From GCA-2693325 sp964011675 (lineage in GTDB: Bacteria > Latescibacterota > UBA2968 > UBA8231), in contig CAXGPR010000017.1 in assembly GCA_964011675.1 (NCBI GenBank), positions 1 to 52,540 on the forward strand: a stretch of 52,540 nucleotides of DNA, read 5' to 3'. Under the pieces are notes generated by a model. It saw nothing but the letters and a program-made list of their open reading frames with translations, was not told the origin of the DNA and searched no databases. The translations under genes were made by a program, and so were the position numbers. Positions 40,330-49,540 of the stretch are shown here, piece after piece. Numbering within the stretch: the first letter of the stretch is position 1; each line of letters begins with the position of its first letter.

Positions 40330-42075
40330 ATGTATCGATTCTTTCCTTTTTTGAGCTGGTTACCAGAACTGCGAGATCGCACTGTATGGGTGGCCGATGT
40401 AACGGCGGGGATTACCGTTGCAATGGTGCTGATTCCACAGGCTATGGCCTATGCTGAGCTAGCAGGTTTACCAGCCGTATGTGGGCTCTATGCGGCTTTC
40501 TTACCACCTGCCGTAGCGGCCTTGTTCGGTTCGTCTCGCCAACTTGCTACGGGCACAGTTGCTACGGCCGCCCTAATCAGTGCAGCAGCGGTTGGACCTC
40601 TTGCGCCCGTTGGCAGTAAAGCGTTTGTAGAATACTCCCTTTTATTGGCGTGTATGGTAGGTGTTATTCGCCTAATAATGGGTGTGCTCAAGCTGGGATT
40701 TCTCGCTAATTTGCTTTCCGCGCCCGTTGTCGTCGGATTTACCAATGCCGCTGCGCTTATTATTGCCACATCTCAGTTACACAAGGTTTTTGGGGTTAGG
40801 GCAGAACGCGGCGATAGCCACATGCACAACGTATGGCGAGAAGTGAGTAATGCGCCGTATGAGGGGCATCTGCCTACGGTTGGTATGGCCTGCCTTGCAG
40901 GCGTCCTGTTGGTCGTCTTTAAACGGTTCTTTCCACGCTTGCCCAACGTGCTGATTGCAGTGGCCATTACTTCTCTTGTTGCATGGTTTGGCGGGTATAA
41001 AGGGTCTATGGTGGGCGCTATTCCGAGAGGTCTACCATCTCTCTATGCTCCTTCATTTGATATGCACATCTTGATCGATTTAATGCCGGGCGCGATGACT
41101 TTGGTTTTAATTGGCCTAATGGAAGTGATGGCCATCGCAAAGACGATGGCGATGCAGACAAGAGAGCGCATAGATCTTAACCAAGAGTTGATCGGTCAGG
41201 GCTTAGCCAATATAGTTGCTGGTTTTTCACAGAGTTATACCGTCTCAGGCTCCTTTTCGAGGTCGGCTATAAACTACGTGAGCGGAGCAAAAACGGGCTT
41301 TAGTTCGGTTGTTACTTCTGCTGTTGTAATGGCTACTTTGCTCTGGCTTACGCCGCTCTTTTACTACCTGCCCCAGGCGACGCTTGCACTCATAATCATT
41401 GTCTCTGTGGCGAATCTAATTCGCTTTGCTCCCTTGTGGCATGCGTGGAAGATTAACCGTCAAGATGGCATGATTGGCGTGTTCACCTTCATAACTACTT
41501 TTGTATTTGCGCCCGACTTACATTGGGGTATTGCGCTGGGGATGGGGTTGTCACTCGCCGTTAACTTTTATCGCACGATGCGTCCAAACGTAGCGTTTCT
41601 CACGCGCCACCTCGATGGAACGCTGCAGGGTGCCGGTGCTAATCAGCTTAGAGCCGACCAGCGAATCGCCATTATGCGCTTCGACGGTCGTCTATACTTC
41701 GGTTCGAGCAGCTATTTTGAGGATTGCGTTTTGGAGGCAACGGCTCGGACAGATAAGCTGCGCTTCTTAGTAGTCGATGCGGAAGGGATAAATCAGATTG
41801 ATGCGTCGGGAGAGCAAGCGTTACGAGGTATTGTAGAACAACTACGCGCGGCCGGAGTCGACGTGTATTTTACGCGAGCGAAACCACCACTCATGGATGC
41901 ACTTGAGCGTTCAAAGGTGATCGATTACATCGGAAGAGATCACTTTTTTCGTTGGAACCAACATGCACTGGAGTATCTATGGGCACGCTTAGAGCCGGAG
42001 TACAAGGCACGCTGTCCGCTCAATATGCCGCACCCGCAGGCACGCAGTTCAGCGGCTGACGAATATTACATATGA
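40330..42075 (+). CDS. SulP-family anion permease with STAS domain
   Basis: 581 residues. About 12 helices with the SulP start PQAMAYAELAGLPAVCGLYA near residue 37 and the family stretch FSQSYTVSGSFSRSAINYVS in the middle. A cytoplasmic STAS domain occupies about 445-555 (RIAIMRFDGRLYFGS, VVDAEGINQIDASGEQAL). SulP carriers move sulfate, bicarbonate, chloride or dicarboxylates; residues seen do not settle which. No sulfate-assimilation gene is adjacent. It diverges from PhyH over a 91-bp gap, with no clear ribosome-binding site before the ATG, and runs convergent to zapA. Confidence 0.92.
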   Translation: MYRFFPFLSWLPELRDRTVWVADVTAGITVAMVLIPQAMAYAELAGLPAVCGLYAAFLPPAVAALFGSSRQLATGTVATAALISAAAVGPLAPVGSKAFVEYSLLLACMVGVIRLIMGVLKLGFLANLLSAPVVVGFTNAAALIIATSQLHKVFGVRAERGDSHMHNVWREVSNAPYEGHLPTVGMACLAGVLLVVFKRFFPRLPNVLIAVAITSLVAWFGGYKGSMVGAIPRGLPSLYAPSFDMHILIDLMPGAMTLVLIGLMEVMAIAKTMAMQTRERIDLNQELIGQGLANIVAGFSQSYTVSGSFSRSAINYVSGAKTGFSSVVTSAVVMATLLWLTPLFYYLPQATLALIIIVSVANLIRFAPLWHAWKINRQDGMIGVFTFITTFVFAPDLHWGIALGMGLSLAVNFYRTMRPNVAFLTRHLDGTLQGAGANQLRADQRIAIMRFDGRLYFGSSSYFEDCVLEATARTDKLRFLVVDAEGINQIDASGEQALRGIVEQLRAAGVDVYFTRAKPPLMDALERSKVIDYIGRDHFFRWNQHALEYLWARLEPEYKARCPLNMPHPQARSSAADEYYI

Positions 42076-42097
42076 TCTATTAATCGTTGGGATTTGA

Positions 42098-42424
42098 CTA
42101 AAATCTAGGAGACGGGGACTCGCCGTCGGTTGAGGTCTCTTCGCTGTTGAGTTTCTGAGTGAAGCTGTCGATTTGCTCATCGGCCTCGTTGAGCAGAGCG
42201 TCCTTTTTTTGTTGCTCTCTAATCACTTCTTCAGCGATGGTAAGTGCCGCGAGTATGGCGATGTCGAGCGGAGCCCTATGGCTGGCGTGTTCTGCAGCTT
42301 CTTGCATCTTCTCGTCTAGGTATGCGGCTGCGCGTTGGATGTAATCTGCGTCGCGGTCGCGGTTGGTAGCAAGGCGGTAGGTCTGATTGAAAATTTTAAC
42401 GGAAACGGCGCTTTTGCCCGACAT
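42098..42424 (-). CDS. zapA: cell division protein ZapA
   Basis: 108 residues. Binds FtsZ and bundles filaments in the Z ring. N-terminal VSVKIFNQTYRLATNRD and the long helix DYIQRAAAYLDEKMQEAAEH, then LDIAILAALTIAEEVIRE, which forms the tetrameric coiled coil, match the family. The C-terminal tail (NSEETSTDGESPSPRF) is acidic and disordered. AAGAG precedes the ATG. A strong promoter 100 bp upstream and a stem-loop in the leader are described separately. In many bacteria zapA lies next to 6S RNA; I do not see a full 6S RNA here. Confidence 0.9.
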   Translation of the reverse strand: MSGKSAVSVKIFNQTYRLATNRDRDADYIQRAAAYLDEKMQEAAEHASHRAPLDIAILAALTIAEEVIREQQKKDALLNEADEQIDSFTQKLNSEETSTDGESPSPRF

Positions 42425-42453
42425 GGTGCTCTTTCTGCTGCATGAAATAAAGT

Positions 42454-42490
42454 GGGGACTTCCGTGATCTCCCCTTGTCCCGGAAGCCCC
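42454..42490 (-). promoter_or_regulatory. structured leader hairpin of zapA
   Basis: On the minus strand GGGGCTTCCG (42490-42481) pairs with CGGAAG-T-CCCC (42464-42454) in ten pairs with one bulge, around a purine-rich 16-nt loop containing AAGGGGAGA, which looks like a ribosome-binding site. It lies in the predicted 93-nt leader, 30 bases before the start codon. Confidence 0.5.
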
Positions 42491-42504
42491 CTCTTTTGCG
42501 CGCT

Positions 42505-42516
42505 AACCACGTGGTT
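42505..42516. promoter_or_regulatory. palindrome AACCACGTGGTT at the predicted zapA transcription start
   Basis: A perfect 12-bp palindrome at about +1 to +12 relative to the promoter just upstream. This is the place for a repressor operator. Confidence 0.45.
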
Positions 42517-42523
42517 GGCTGAC

Positions 42524-42552
42524 AATATATTGGGGGGAAAAAAGTTTGTCAA
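42524..42552 (-). promoter_or_regulatory. strong promoter for zapA
   Basis: Minus strand: TTGACA (42552-42547), 17-bp spacer, TATATT (42529-42524). The motif TATATTG occurs a second time about 30 bp upstream. The gap from 42553 to 42798 holds nothing else I can identify. Confidence 0.68.
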
Positions 42553-42798
42553 CGATATATTGACCCCTTTTTTCATTTTGTTTAAAAAATGCTTGGCCGC
42601 ATAGAATTGGAGCTCAAAAAGCAGGCGATAAACTAGGTTTTTAGCCTAACTCTTTCTCACTCTTTGACTACGGAAGAATGAATGTTGTTTGTTCTCGCGC
42701 ATTCTACTCGGCTCCCTGTTAGAGTACGAGATGCTTTATGTTGACGCTCTATGGGATGCACTGTAGATTCCTCTTCACTGCGGTGATCAAAAACTTAA

Positions 42799-43466
42799 CA
42801 CTATGATTTTCAGGATATTGCACAGTTGGTGACGGCAGATTTGGTGGAACCGTTGAGCAATAAAATACGCGGAGAAGTGCGTTTTGATGATGTAGCCCGA
42901 ATGCTGTATCGGATCGATGCCAGTATTCATGAGATGGAACCGCTTGGGTTGGTTCTTCCTCGCGATTAGGATGATGCAGTTGAATTCGTTAGTTGAGCTG
43001 TAAAGCAAGGCGTATTCATTTGTTCTCGCGGGGGAGGAACCAGTCTAGCAAGACAGTCTGTAGGTGCTTAGGTGCACGTCGGTTTCTCCAATCTTCGCGC
43101 GCTCGGGCGGGTGATTTAGAACTGTAATTTAATCTTGTACCGCGCAAACTGCTTCTGTACGGTCCCTGTCATCAGAAAGCGCTGATAGGGGAGACGGTAG
43201 CAACGCGCGAGGGCCTCAGCTTACCGGCTATATTTGATGTGGAGGAGATTGCATCTGGCTGCTTTGGCATGGCGGGTAGATCTTGTTATGAGAGAAAGCA
43301 TTACGAAGTTTCTCGCATCGTGGGGCAGGAACGGCTCTTTGACGTGATTGAAGCGCAGCCTGCCCAGGTAGAGCTAGTGGCCGTTGGCATATCCTGCCGA
43401 CATCAAATTGCGGATTTTACTGGAAGAAAAGCTCGTTATTGAGCCGAGGTTTTGCTAGAAGCACTC
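42799..43466 (+). pseudogene. remnant of a FAD-binding/Fe-S oxidase (glycolate oxidase or D-lactate dehydrogenase type)
   Basis: Two pieces of one large protein remain. The N-terminal piece (frame of 42811) reads LVEPLSNKIRGEVRFDDVAR, then DASIHEMEPLGLVLPRD, a TAG at 42967, more family sequence with further stops, and SRGGGTSLARQSVG, the FAD-binding glycine loop. The C-terminal piece (frame of 43128) reads LLLYGPCHQKALIGE, VEEIASGCFGMAG and VGISCRHQIADFTGRKA, then a TGA at 43440 and AEVLLEAL; these are the end of the Fe-S (CCG) half. Intact relatives have roughly 950 residues, so about 750 residues are missing between. It is an old internal deletion plus stops; no function is expected. Confidence 0.72.
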
Positions 43467-43490
43467 AACTTTTACAACAGGAGAATGTAT

Positions 43491-44012
43491 ATGGCATTTC
43501 AAGTTAAAAAACGCGGTCGCGTGACATACTACTACGGGGGAGATCGGCCTACGCTCTCTGCCTTGGTAACAGAAGATCTGGGTAATGGCGACTTAAAGAT
43601 TTACTTTGCCGGTTTGACGGGTGGATATTCTGCCAAGGGCCTGTTGGAGCGTGAAGAGTTGGTGCGGATGGAGCCTTTAAAAGAGGTAGAAATGGTATTT
43701 CGCTGCTGGGAAAAATGGTTGCAGCAAGCCGAAATTTGTGATTCCATCACTATGATTGATTTCTTGGAAGTGCACGCATTTGGTGCACAGCCTAAAGATA
43801 TCAATCCAATGGTTGAACCGGTGCGTTTTCACGATGAACAACAGAGAATCTATAAAGAATATGCAGAAGCCTACAGCACGTTTTTCGCCGAAGAGATGCC
43901 TGATACGGGGGTGCCGTCGCGTTTTACTGTGCATGTAGTCGATTTTCCAGACAAGGCTGCTTCATATGAGTTTTACAGTGTTGGTTTATATCAAAAGTCG
44001 CTGCACGAATAG
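43491..44012 (+). CDS. conserved-looking hypothetical protein
   Basis: 173 residues, not recognised. The start at 43491 has AGGAGA seven bases upstream. The N-terminal 60 residues look beta-rich (FQVKKRGRVTYYYGGDRPTL, DLKIYFAGLTGGY) and a helical middle follows (EVEMVFRCWEKWLQQAE). No signal peptide or membrane helix. It lies directly after the oxidase remnant and ten bases before an FmdB-type zinc-ribbon gene, so the two are co-transcribed. Function unknown. Confidence 0.75.
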   Translation: MAFQVKKRGRVTYYYGGDRPTLSALVTEDLGNGDLKIYFAGLTGGYSAKGLLEREELVRMEPLKEVEMVFRCWEKWLQQAEICDSITMIDFLEVHAFGAQPKDINPMVEPVRFHDEQQRIYKEYAEAYSTFFAEEMPDTGVPSRFTVHVVDFPDKAASYEFYSVGLYQKSLHE

Positions 44013-44021
44013 GTTGCGTCT

Positions 44022-44243
44022 ATGCCGATATTTGAATATGTCTGTGGGCGCTGTAAGAGAGAGTTTGAACTGATTGTTCAGGGAAATCGAAGACCCTCAT
44101 GCCCAGAGTGTGCAAGCGTTAGGTTGGAGAAGAAATTTTCGGGTTTTGCCGTTGGTGGTGGAGGCTCTGCGCTTGCAGCGGTGGGAACGCCTTGCGGCAG
44201 TTGTGGTGATCCACGCGGGCCGGGAGCATGTGATTTAAACTAA
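44022..44243 (+). CDS. FmdB-family small zinc-ribbon protein
   Basis: 73 residues. MPIFEYVCGRCKREFELIV followed by RPSCPECAS gives two CxxC pairs at 8-11 and 27-30, the FmdB/CxxC_CxxC_SSSS signature, with KKFSGFAV after. The Gly/Ala-rich tail holds another CGSCG. FmdB proteins are named as putative regulators but their role is not established. It is second in a two-gene unit. Confidence 0.85.
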   Translation: MPIFEYVCGRCKREFELIVQGNRRPSCPECASVRLEKKFSGFAVGGGGSALAAVGTPCGSCGDPRGPGACDLN

Positions 44244-44303
44244 ACTCTAGCGAAATGGTAGCTTTGGGGGGGAGAGGTGGTTGCTTCTTCTTCTCCCTCT
44301 TGT

Positions 44304-45389
44304 TCACGTTTCAAATAAGTCTAACTGCTGAGCATGTTTGTCGTTAAACTGCTGCATCTCTATGTGTAGCTCGCGCACACCGTGATCGCTTAACTTCAAG
44401 TGCTGTAAAGAATCAAACAGGGCTGTCAATAACGTCTGAGAAGAGTCTGTGTAATGAGACAGCGGATATTCAATGTGTTCTGTTGAACCCTGTCCTGAGG
44501 ATACCCTGACTGCGATGAGTCGGCTCCGTAGTTGACGTCGTCGCATTTTAGCAACTAATGTGTTTACAGGCTGCCTTATGTTTGTGAAGATCTCCTCATC
44601 ATCGTAAAGCGGGGTAGGGAAACGGATTGTTGCGCTCAACGAATCCACTTTAATTTTAGGTGTAACGGGTGCGTTGTCTATCCCCTGCGCGTATTGATGC
44701 AAGCGTAAGGCCGACCGGCCTACGTGCTGCCGAAGGCCGGATAAATCCATACCGGCGAGTTGACCGACGCGTTCGATGCCTAGCGTTTGAAGTCTCTCAC
44801 GTGACGTGCGTCCTAGTCCTGGAAGCAGATCGATGGGTAGGTTGGCCAAGAAAGCAGCTGTATCGTTTTTATCCACAGCATGTATAGGGCCTTTCGTACA
44901 CGTTTTACTAGCCAACAGGGCTAATAATTTGTTGGGTCCGAGTCCGACAACTGCATCGAGTTCTAATTCGTTTCGAAGCTGGCTGTGAACGAGTTGAGCC
45001 GTGCGAAATCCGATGGGAATTTCTAATTTGTCAAAGGTGATATCCATATAAAAAGCGGTGTCAGATATTTTTTCTATTAAATCGGTGTATTCGTAGAGTA
45101 GCTCAAGAATACGTTCTTGTAAGGACGTGCTAGGCTTGTGTATGGGCTGTATAGATTCAATGTGGGGACAGCAGTGCATTGCCTCGGTACGCGTCATCTT
45201 GGTCGTAATGCCTATGCGTTTTGCTGCAGGTGAAAGCGCATAAATCGTTTCATTTTTTCTTTTGTCTGTAATGATACATGGTGCTGAATTCCATGCTGAG
45301 TATTGTTCTTGCGCTACCCGCACAGGAAGATTCTCTATTTGTAGATAGAGTATCTTGCGCAGAGACTGAGAGGGGTTTCTCTTTAACAT
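44304..45389 (-). CDS. ImuB-like Y-family DNA polymerase homolog, probably catalytically inactive
   Basis: 361 residues with the Y-family layout (palm/fingers, HhH thumb GLGRTSRERLQTLGI, little finger). The first catalytic aspartate block, DMDxFF in active enzymes, is LQIENLPV here (Q17, E19); in the second block only D110 of SxDE remains (SDTAFYMD). It therefore resembles ImuB, a non-catalytic partner in mutagenic translesion synthesis. The C-terminus ends QLDLFET; QLDLF is a good beta-clamp-binding motif. No imuA or dnaE2 adjoins. ATG 45389 overlaps the ygfZ stop by seven bases (ATGTTAA), so it is coupled to the sbcDC-ygfZ operon. Confidence 0.8.
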   Translation of the reverse strand: MLKRNPSQSLRKILYLQIENLPVRVAQEQYSAWNSAPCIITDKRKNETIYALSPAAKRIGITTKMTRTEAMHCCPHIESIQPIHKPSTSLQERILELLYEYTDLIEKISDTAFYMDITFDKLEIPIGFRTAQLVHSQLRNELELDAVVGLGPNKLLALLASKTCTKGPIHAVDKNDTAAFLANLPIDLLPGLGRTSRERLQTLGIERVGQLAGMDLSGLRQHVGRSALRLHQYAQGIDNAPVTPKIKVDSLSATIRFPTPLYDDEEIFTNIRQPVNTLVAKMRRRQLRSRLIAVRVSSGQGSTEHIEYPLSHYTDSSQTLLTALFDSLQHLKLSDHGVRELHIEMQQFNDKHAQQLDLFET

Positions 45390-46444
45390 GCTTTTTGAAA
45401 CGGGAGGGATTGGACGCGGCAACGGTGCGAACTCTCCGCTAGCTTGAGCACCGTATCAGGTTTGGAATATTTGCGTCGTACGTAGGCGAGTGCGATTGGT
45501 CCAAATTTAGGAGAGTAGACACTAGAAGTGATGGCACCCACGGCTTTTCCCTCGGTTATCAGAACGGTGCCGGTATCTGGTGGGGAATCTGCGTCACAGG
45601 TGATGCCTACTAGATGCTGTTTGATTTTGTCGTAGGTATCCAGTTTTGCAATAATCTCCTGTCCAATATAGCATCCCTTATTCATGTGAATGGCTTGGGC
45701 AAGGCCGGCCTCCCATGGGTTGTGTTCTTGATTTAGTTCGCTGTCTGATAGGGGATATCCTAACTCAATCCGTCGGATATTCCATGCGCGTTCTCCCGCG
45801 GGAGGTAGACCGGCTTCTGTAAAAAGGTGCCAATACTTAATCAATGTCTCATCAGAGCCAACTAAGCGTAGCCCTTGCCAGGGTGGTTGTAGCACCGTGA
45901 TCCAAAGGTCCGGAGCTAGTGGGTAGGGAACAGACTGATAGGGTTGCACGCTTTCAAGCGAAAGGCTGAGGCATTCTTCCGCAATGCCGAAGGCATCGGG
46001 GCCAAGCAGTTCAAAAGCTGAGGTCTCTTCGGTCAGGTCACTTATTACTACTTCTTCGGTGAAAAGGAAGCGATCCAACCAGTCGCGAACTTTGTTATGC
46101 GAAGTGGGACTGACTATTGAGAGGATCTGCTGGTCTTTGCGGTGAAAAGTGCCCCAGTCTACAATTCGTCCGCGATGCTCCGTGAAGACGGCTTGTAGCC
46201 CAAAGCTGTCTTTTATGTCAAGAAAATGATTAGTTGTCATTCGATGCAAGAAGTCAATGTGATCCGAACCGGTAAAGAGCAAGCGGCCCCAATGTCCGCT
46301 GTAGTGGAGTCCTGCTCTTTTGCATATGGTCTCATATTCTTCTCCGTAATCTCCAAAGTCGTACGGGATAGAATGGTCTTCACGGGAGCTGTTATATTGG
46401 GCTCCATCAGCAGAGACTACGTCGATAAGAGACTGTGCGCTCAT
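45383..46444 (-). CDS. ygfZ: YgfZ/GcvT-like folate-binding protein
   Basis: 353 residues. The signature KGCYIGQE at 256-263 defines YgfZ/IBA57, a tetrahydrofolate-binding protein that helps assemble or repair 4Fe-4S enzymes. The N-terminal fold is GcvT-like (FLHRMTTNHFLDIKDSFGLQ). Start at the ATG 46444; a TTG nine bases upstream is an alternative. It lies 45 bp after sbcC and overlaps the polymerase-like gene. Its place in a DNA-repair operon is unexpected. Confidence 0.9.
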   Translation of the reverse strand: MSAQSLIDVVSADGAQYNSSREDHSIPYDFGDYGEEYETICKRAGLHYSGHWGRLLFTGSDHIDFLHRMTTNHFLDIKDSFGLQAVFTEHRGRIVDWGTFHRKDQQILSIVSPTSHNKVRDWLDRFLFTEEVVISDLTEETSAFELLGPDAFGIAEECLSLSLESVQPYQSVPYPLAPDLWITVLQPPWQGLRLVGSDETLIKYWHLFTEAGLPPAGERAWNIRRIELGYPLSDSELNQEHNPWEAGLAQAIHMNKGCYIGQEIIAKLDTYDKIKQHLVGITCDADSPPDTGTVLITEGKAVGAITSSVYSPKFGPIALAYVRRKYSKPDTVLKLAESSHRCRVQSLPFQKAC

Positions 46445-46489
46445 AGTATCCAAGGGGTATGGGTTATGCGGTATGTAGCAGTGAATATG

Positions 46490-49400
46490 TCAGTTGTTAT
46501 GGACAACGGTAAATCGGGATCCGATATCTGGATGTTTAACTACCTCGATCTGAACGGGAAAAACCTTTTTCAACTCGGGTAAATGGGTGACGATCAATAC
46601 CTTGTCAAAGTCGCGACTTACTTCCTGTATGGCCTCTACTAACTGGTCTATGCCCGTGCTGTCTTGTGTGCCGAATCCCTCGTCTATGACCAATGTGCGC
46701 AGTTGCGTTCCGGCACGTATTGCAAGCACCTTAGAGAGTGCAATACGCAGTGCAAAGTTTGTTCGGAACGCCTCTCCTCCCGAATACAGGTGATAGGGGC
46801 GTTCGCCTATCTCATCTGATATTTTGATGTCTAATGTCTCGCGCGTCCCGCCAGTTTTCAAGTCGCGTAGAGATTCGATTGATATTTGTATTCGATTGTC
46901 CGTAAGGCGAGATAAGAGTGCATTGGCCTCTGTTTCGATTTGCGGAATTGCGCTCTCTATGATGAGCGCTTGTATTCCGTCCTTGCCAAATGCTTCGTCG
47001 AGTGTTTGGTATATCCATGCATCGCCACGGTCATCTTCTGTCTCCGCTTGGATTTTTGTGCGCTCGGCCGCAAGGCGCGTTTCGCGCTCCCGAATGGCTC
47101 TAAGTGTTCCACGTTTTTCCATATCGTTATCGCGTCGGCGCTGTTTTTCTGTTTGCTGATCTTGCAAGGTCTCTATGCGTGATTCTAAGGTGTCTATAGA
47201 CTCTGTCGGCGCTTCTGTGATGGCTAACTCGCGCTCGAGCTGTTCGCGTCGTCCTATTAGTTCTGCTAAGCTTTGCTCTGTGCGACTGAGAGCTTCTCGA
47301 TTGCTCGCTCTGCGCTCCCGTGCAGCTTGAAGGTTGTTCTGGAGGGCAAATACGTCGCTAAGATCGTCGAGTTCTTTGAGTAAGTCCACGTGTTTTTCTT
47401 CGCTATACCCCAGTGAAAGTATTTCCTCTTCAATGGAACTCAACTGTGCTTGTTCTTCCTGGGCATATAGATTGTCAAACAGGTAGCGCTGAGCCAGTTC
47501 TAATTTACTATTCGCTTCATTGCGCTGTTTGATAAGGTGCTCCGATTGGGTGCGCGCATTTTCCAAGCTTGTGTGATCTAACTCGGCTTGACGTAAACTA
47601 TCTACCTGTTGTTGGAGGATGTCGTGGTCCTCACGATCATAGCTCAATTTTTTGAGGTCGGATTCTACTTCTCGCAAACGTTCCAGTTCGCTTTGAGCAC
47701 ATGCTGCAATTTGGGTGTCAAGCTCGCTTAGAAAATTCTCTTGTTTCTGTGCATCTTCTTGAAGGTTTCGTAGGTTTTGTATCTGAATTTCGCAGGCATT
47801 TAATGCCCGCTGACGGTCTTCGGCGGATGCGGTTTGTTCTTCCAACGTTCGGTATGCCTTTCGCATGGATTCCAACTCTTTTTTCAAAGAAAGTACAGAA
47901 GCGCTTAGCGCGTCGACTTGCGTTTTCTTTTCAAGTTCAATGCGCTGTAGTTCCTCGTCTAATTGTTTTCGATGAGTCTCATCCAATGTGCTGCCGCAAA
48001 TAGGGCAGCGATCTTCCGAACGGTCTTTAGCGTCGATAGTCAGTTGACGTTCGGACTCTAGCTCTTGCAGTGTGTTCTTGCGCTGTTTCTGCTGTTCCTC
48101 AATCTGAGCCCGGAGGGCGCTACCGCGCTCTCTCAGTCGGTCCCGCTCAAGCACCGCTACGCGTAGCTTATCAACTTCTTCTTGCAGTAAACCCTGTTGT
48201 GCTTGTATGGTATCTCTTTCTGCAAGTGCTTCATTTAAATCACCTAGTTTTTTCTCTACGTTTGATCGTTGGGTTTGAAGGTTGTTGTTCTGTAACTCGA
48301 TTGCGTGTTGTAGTTGGGTCTGTTCGTGTTTTAGAGCCTCATGGCGAATGCGCTCAGTTTCGCGTATTCGCAGCTTGTTACGCAGCTTTTGTAGCATGGA
48401 AAATGCTTCTTCGACTTGATCTTCTTTAGCTAAGAGGATTCGTATTTCGTTTAGCTGTGTTTCGAATCCATCGCGCAGTGCGGTATGCGTTTGAACGCGC
48501 TGCTCTACCTGATGTCGCGCAGCAATAATTTTAGATTGAGTTTCGTTTCCTTTTTTTTCTAACGTGCGCACAGTTTGCATGGATTGGTCAAGCCGAGCAA
48601 CTTGCAGCTGTAGTTTTTGATAAGTTGTGAAGTTGCGCTGGATTGTTTCTTCCGAGCGTAATAATTCGGCATCGTCAAACTGCTGCTTTTGTAAGTGAAT
48701 CTTCTCTTTTTCTAAGATTGTGATCCGTTTTTCAATGTCTGATTGCTCCGTGTTGATATAATTCTTACGATCATCTGCTTTTTTTGCGTCTATCAGTTGC
48801 GAACGGACATTTTCTATATCGGCGCCTATTGTTGCAAGCGAGGTTAGTGTGCTGTCTATTCGTAGCGTCAACTCCTCTAAGTCTGCGGCGTTTTGATCGC
48901 TTTGCGCTAATTCTCTGTTCAATTCCTCAATACGTCGAAAGCGGTTTCTATTGCGTTGGTCGATGTCTTGAAAACGCGTGCGCGCTAGGCTCTGCAGTCG
49001 GTCATAGCGCTCTAAGCCAAGGATCTGTGATAGGATGGTTTTGCGCTGCCGGGCATTTTTTTCTGTGAAGGCATCGGCCCGGCCTTGGACAATGAAGGCT
49101 GAATTTGCAAATGTTTCGTACTCTAGGTTGAGCAGTTGATTGATTCGATTTTGCGTTCGAGTAAGCGAATCGCCTTCCGATAGTGAGCGATAAGACTGGC
49201 TCTCGATGTCGTAAATTTGCAGGTCTAGTTGAGCCGATCCACGGCTACGGCGTTTTCGGTAGCTGCGCAGCACGCGAAATTGTTGCTCATCTAATTCAAA
49301 ACAAAACTCGACGCGCATTTCGCTCGCGCCTATGCGCAACAGACCATCATCGGGTTTGCGTTCGTGCTGCCCCTTACGCGCTTCGCCCCACAGAGCGTAA

Positions 49401-49540
49401 GTGATTGCATCAAGGATGGCAGACTTGCCGTGTCCGTTGTCACCACTCAGACAGGCAACGTGGAATTGAGAAAAGTCTAGCTTTGGAACGTTTTCGCCGT
49501 AGCTGAGGAAATTGTGTAGGGAAAGTGATTGAGGAATCAA
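46490..49540 (-). CDS. sbcC: exonuclease SbcC (Rad50-like ATPase)
   Basis: 1016 residues. Walker A GDNGHGKS at 33-40, long coiled coils, the zinc hook CPIC with C512 and C515 at the apex, then the ABC signature LYSGGEAFRTNFALR and Walker B TLVIDEGFGTQD near the C-terminus. With SbcD it opens hairpins and trims DNA ends. The start is a TTG at 49540 that overlaps the sbcD stop (TTGA); no other start fits the family N-terminus MIPQSLSLHNFLSYGEN. Second gene of the operon. Confidence 0.95.
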   Translation of the reverse strand: MIPQSLSLHNFLSYGENVPKLDFSQFHVACLSGDNGHGKSAILDAITYALWGEARKGQHERKPDDGLLRIGASEMRVEFCFELDEQQFRVLRSYRKRRSRGSAQLDLQIYDIESQSYRSLSEGDSLTRTQNRINQLLNLEYETFANSAFIVQGRADAFTEKNARQRKTILSQILGLERYDRLQSLARTRFQDIDQRNRNRFRRIEELNRELAQSDQNAADLEELTLRIDSTLTSLATIGADIENVRSQLIDAKKADDRKNYINTEQSDIEKRITILEKEKIHLQKQQFDDAELLRSEETIQRNFTTYQKLQLQVARLDQSMQTVRTLEKKGNETQSKIIAARHQVEQRVQTHTALRDGFETQLNEIRILLAKEDQVEEAFSMLQKLRNKLRIRETERIRHEALKHEQTQLQHAIELQNNNLQTQRSNVEKKLGDLNEALAERDTIQAQQGLLQEEVDKLRVAVLERDRLRERGSALRAQIEEQQKQRKNTLQELESERQLTIDAKDRSEDRCPICGSTLDETHRKQLDEELQRIELEKKTQVDALSASVLSLKKELESMRKAYRTLEEQTASAEDRQRALNACEIQIQNLRNLQEDAQKQENFLSELDTQIAACAQSELERLREVESDLKKLSYDREDHDILQQQVDSLRQAELDHTSLENARTQSEHLIKQRNEANSKLELAQRYLFDNLYAQEEQAQLSSIEEEILSLGYSEEKHVDLLKELDDLSDVFALQNNLQAARERRASNREALSRTEQSLAELIGRREQLERELAITEAPTESIDTLESRIETLQDQQTEKQRRRDNDMEKRGTLRAIRERETRLAAERTKIQAETEDDRGDAWIYQTLDEAFGKDGIQALIIESAIPQIETEANALLSRLTDNRIQISIESLRDLKTGGTRETLDIKISDEIGERPYHLYSGGEAFRTNFALRIALSKVLAIRAGTQLRTLVIDEGFGTQDSTGIDQLVEAIQEVSRDFDKVLIVTHLPELKKVFPVQIEVVKHPDIGSRFTVVHNN

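Noticed and set aside
42425..42552. 6S RNA next to zapA
   Set aside because: The leader has a hairpin, but it is too short, and I cannot draw the long bulged rod with a central bubble that defines 6S RNA.
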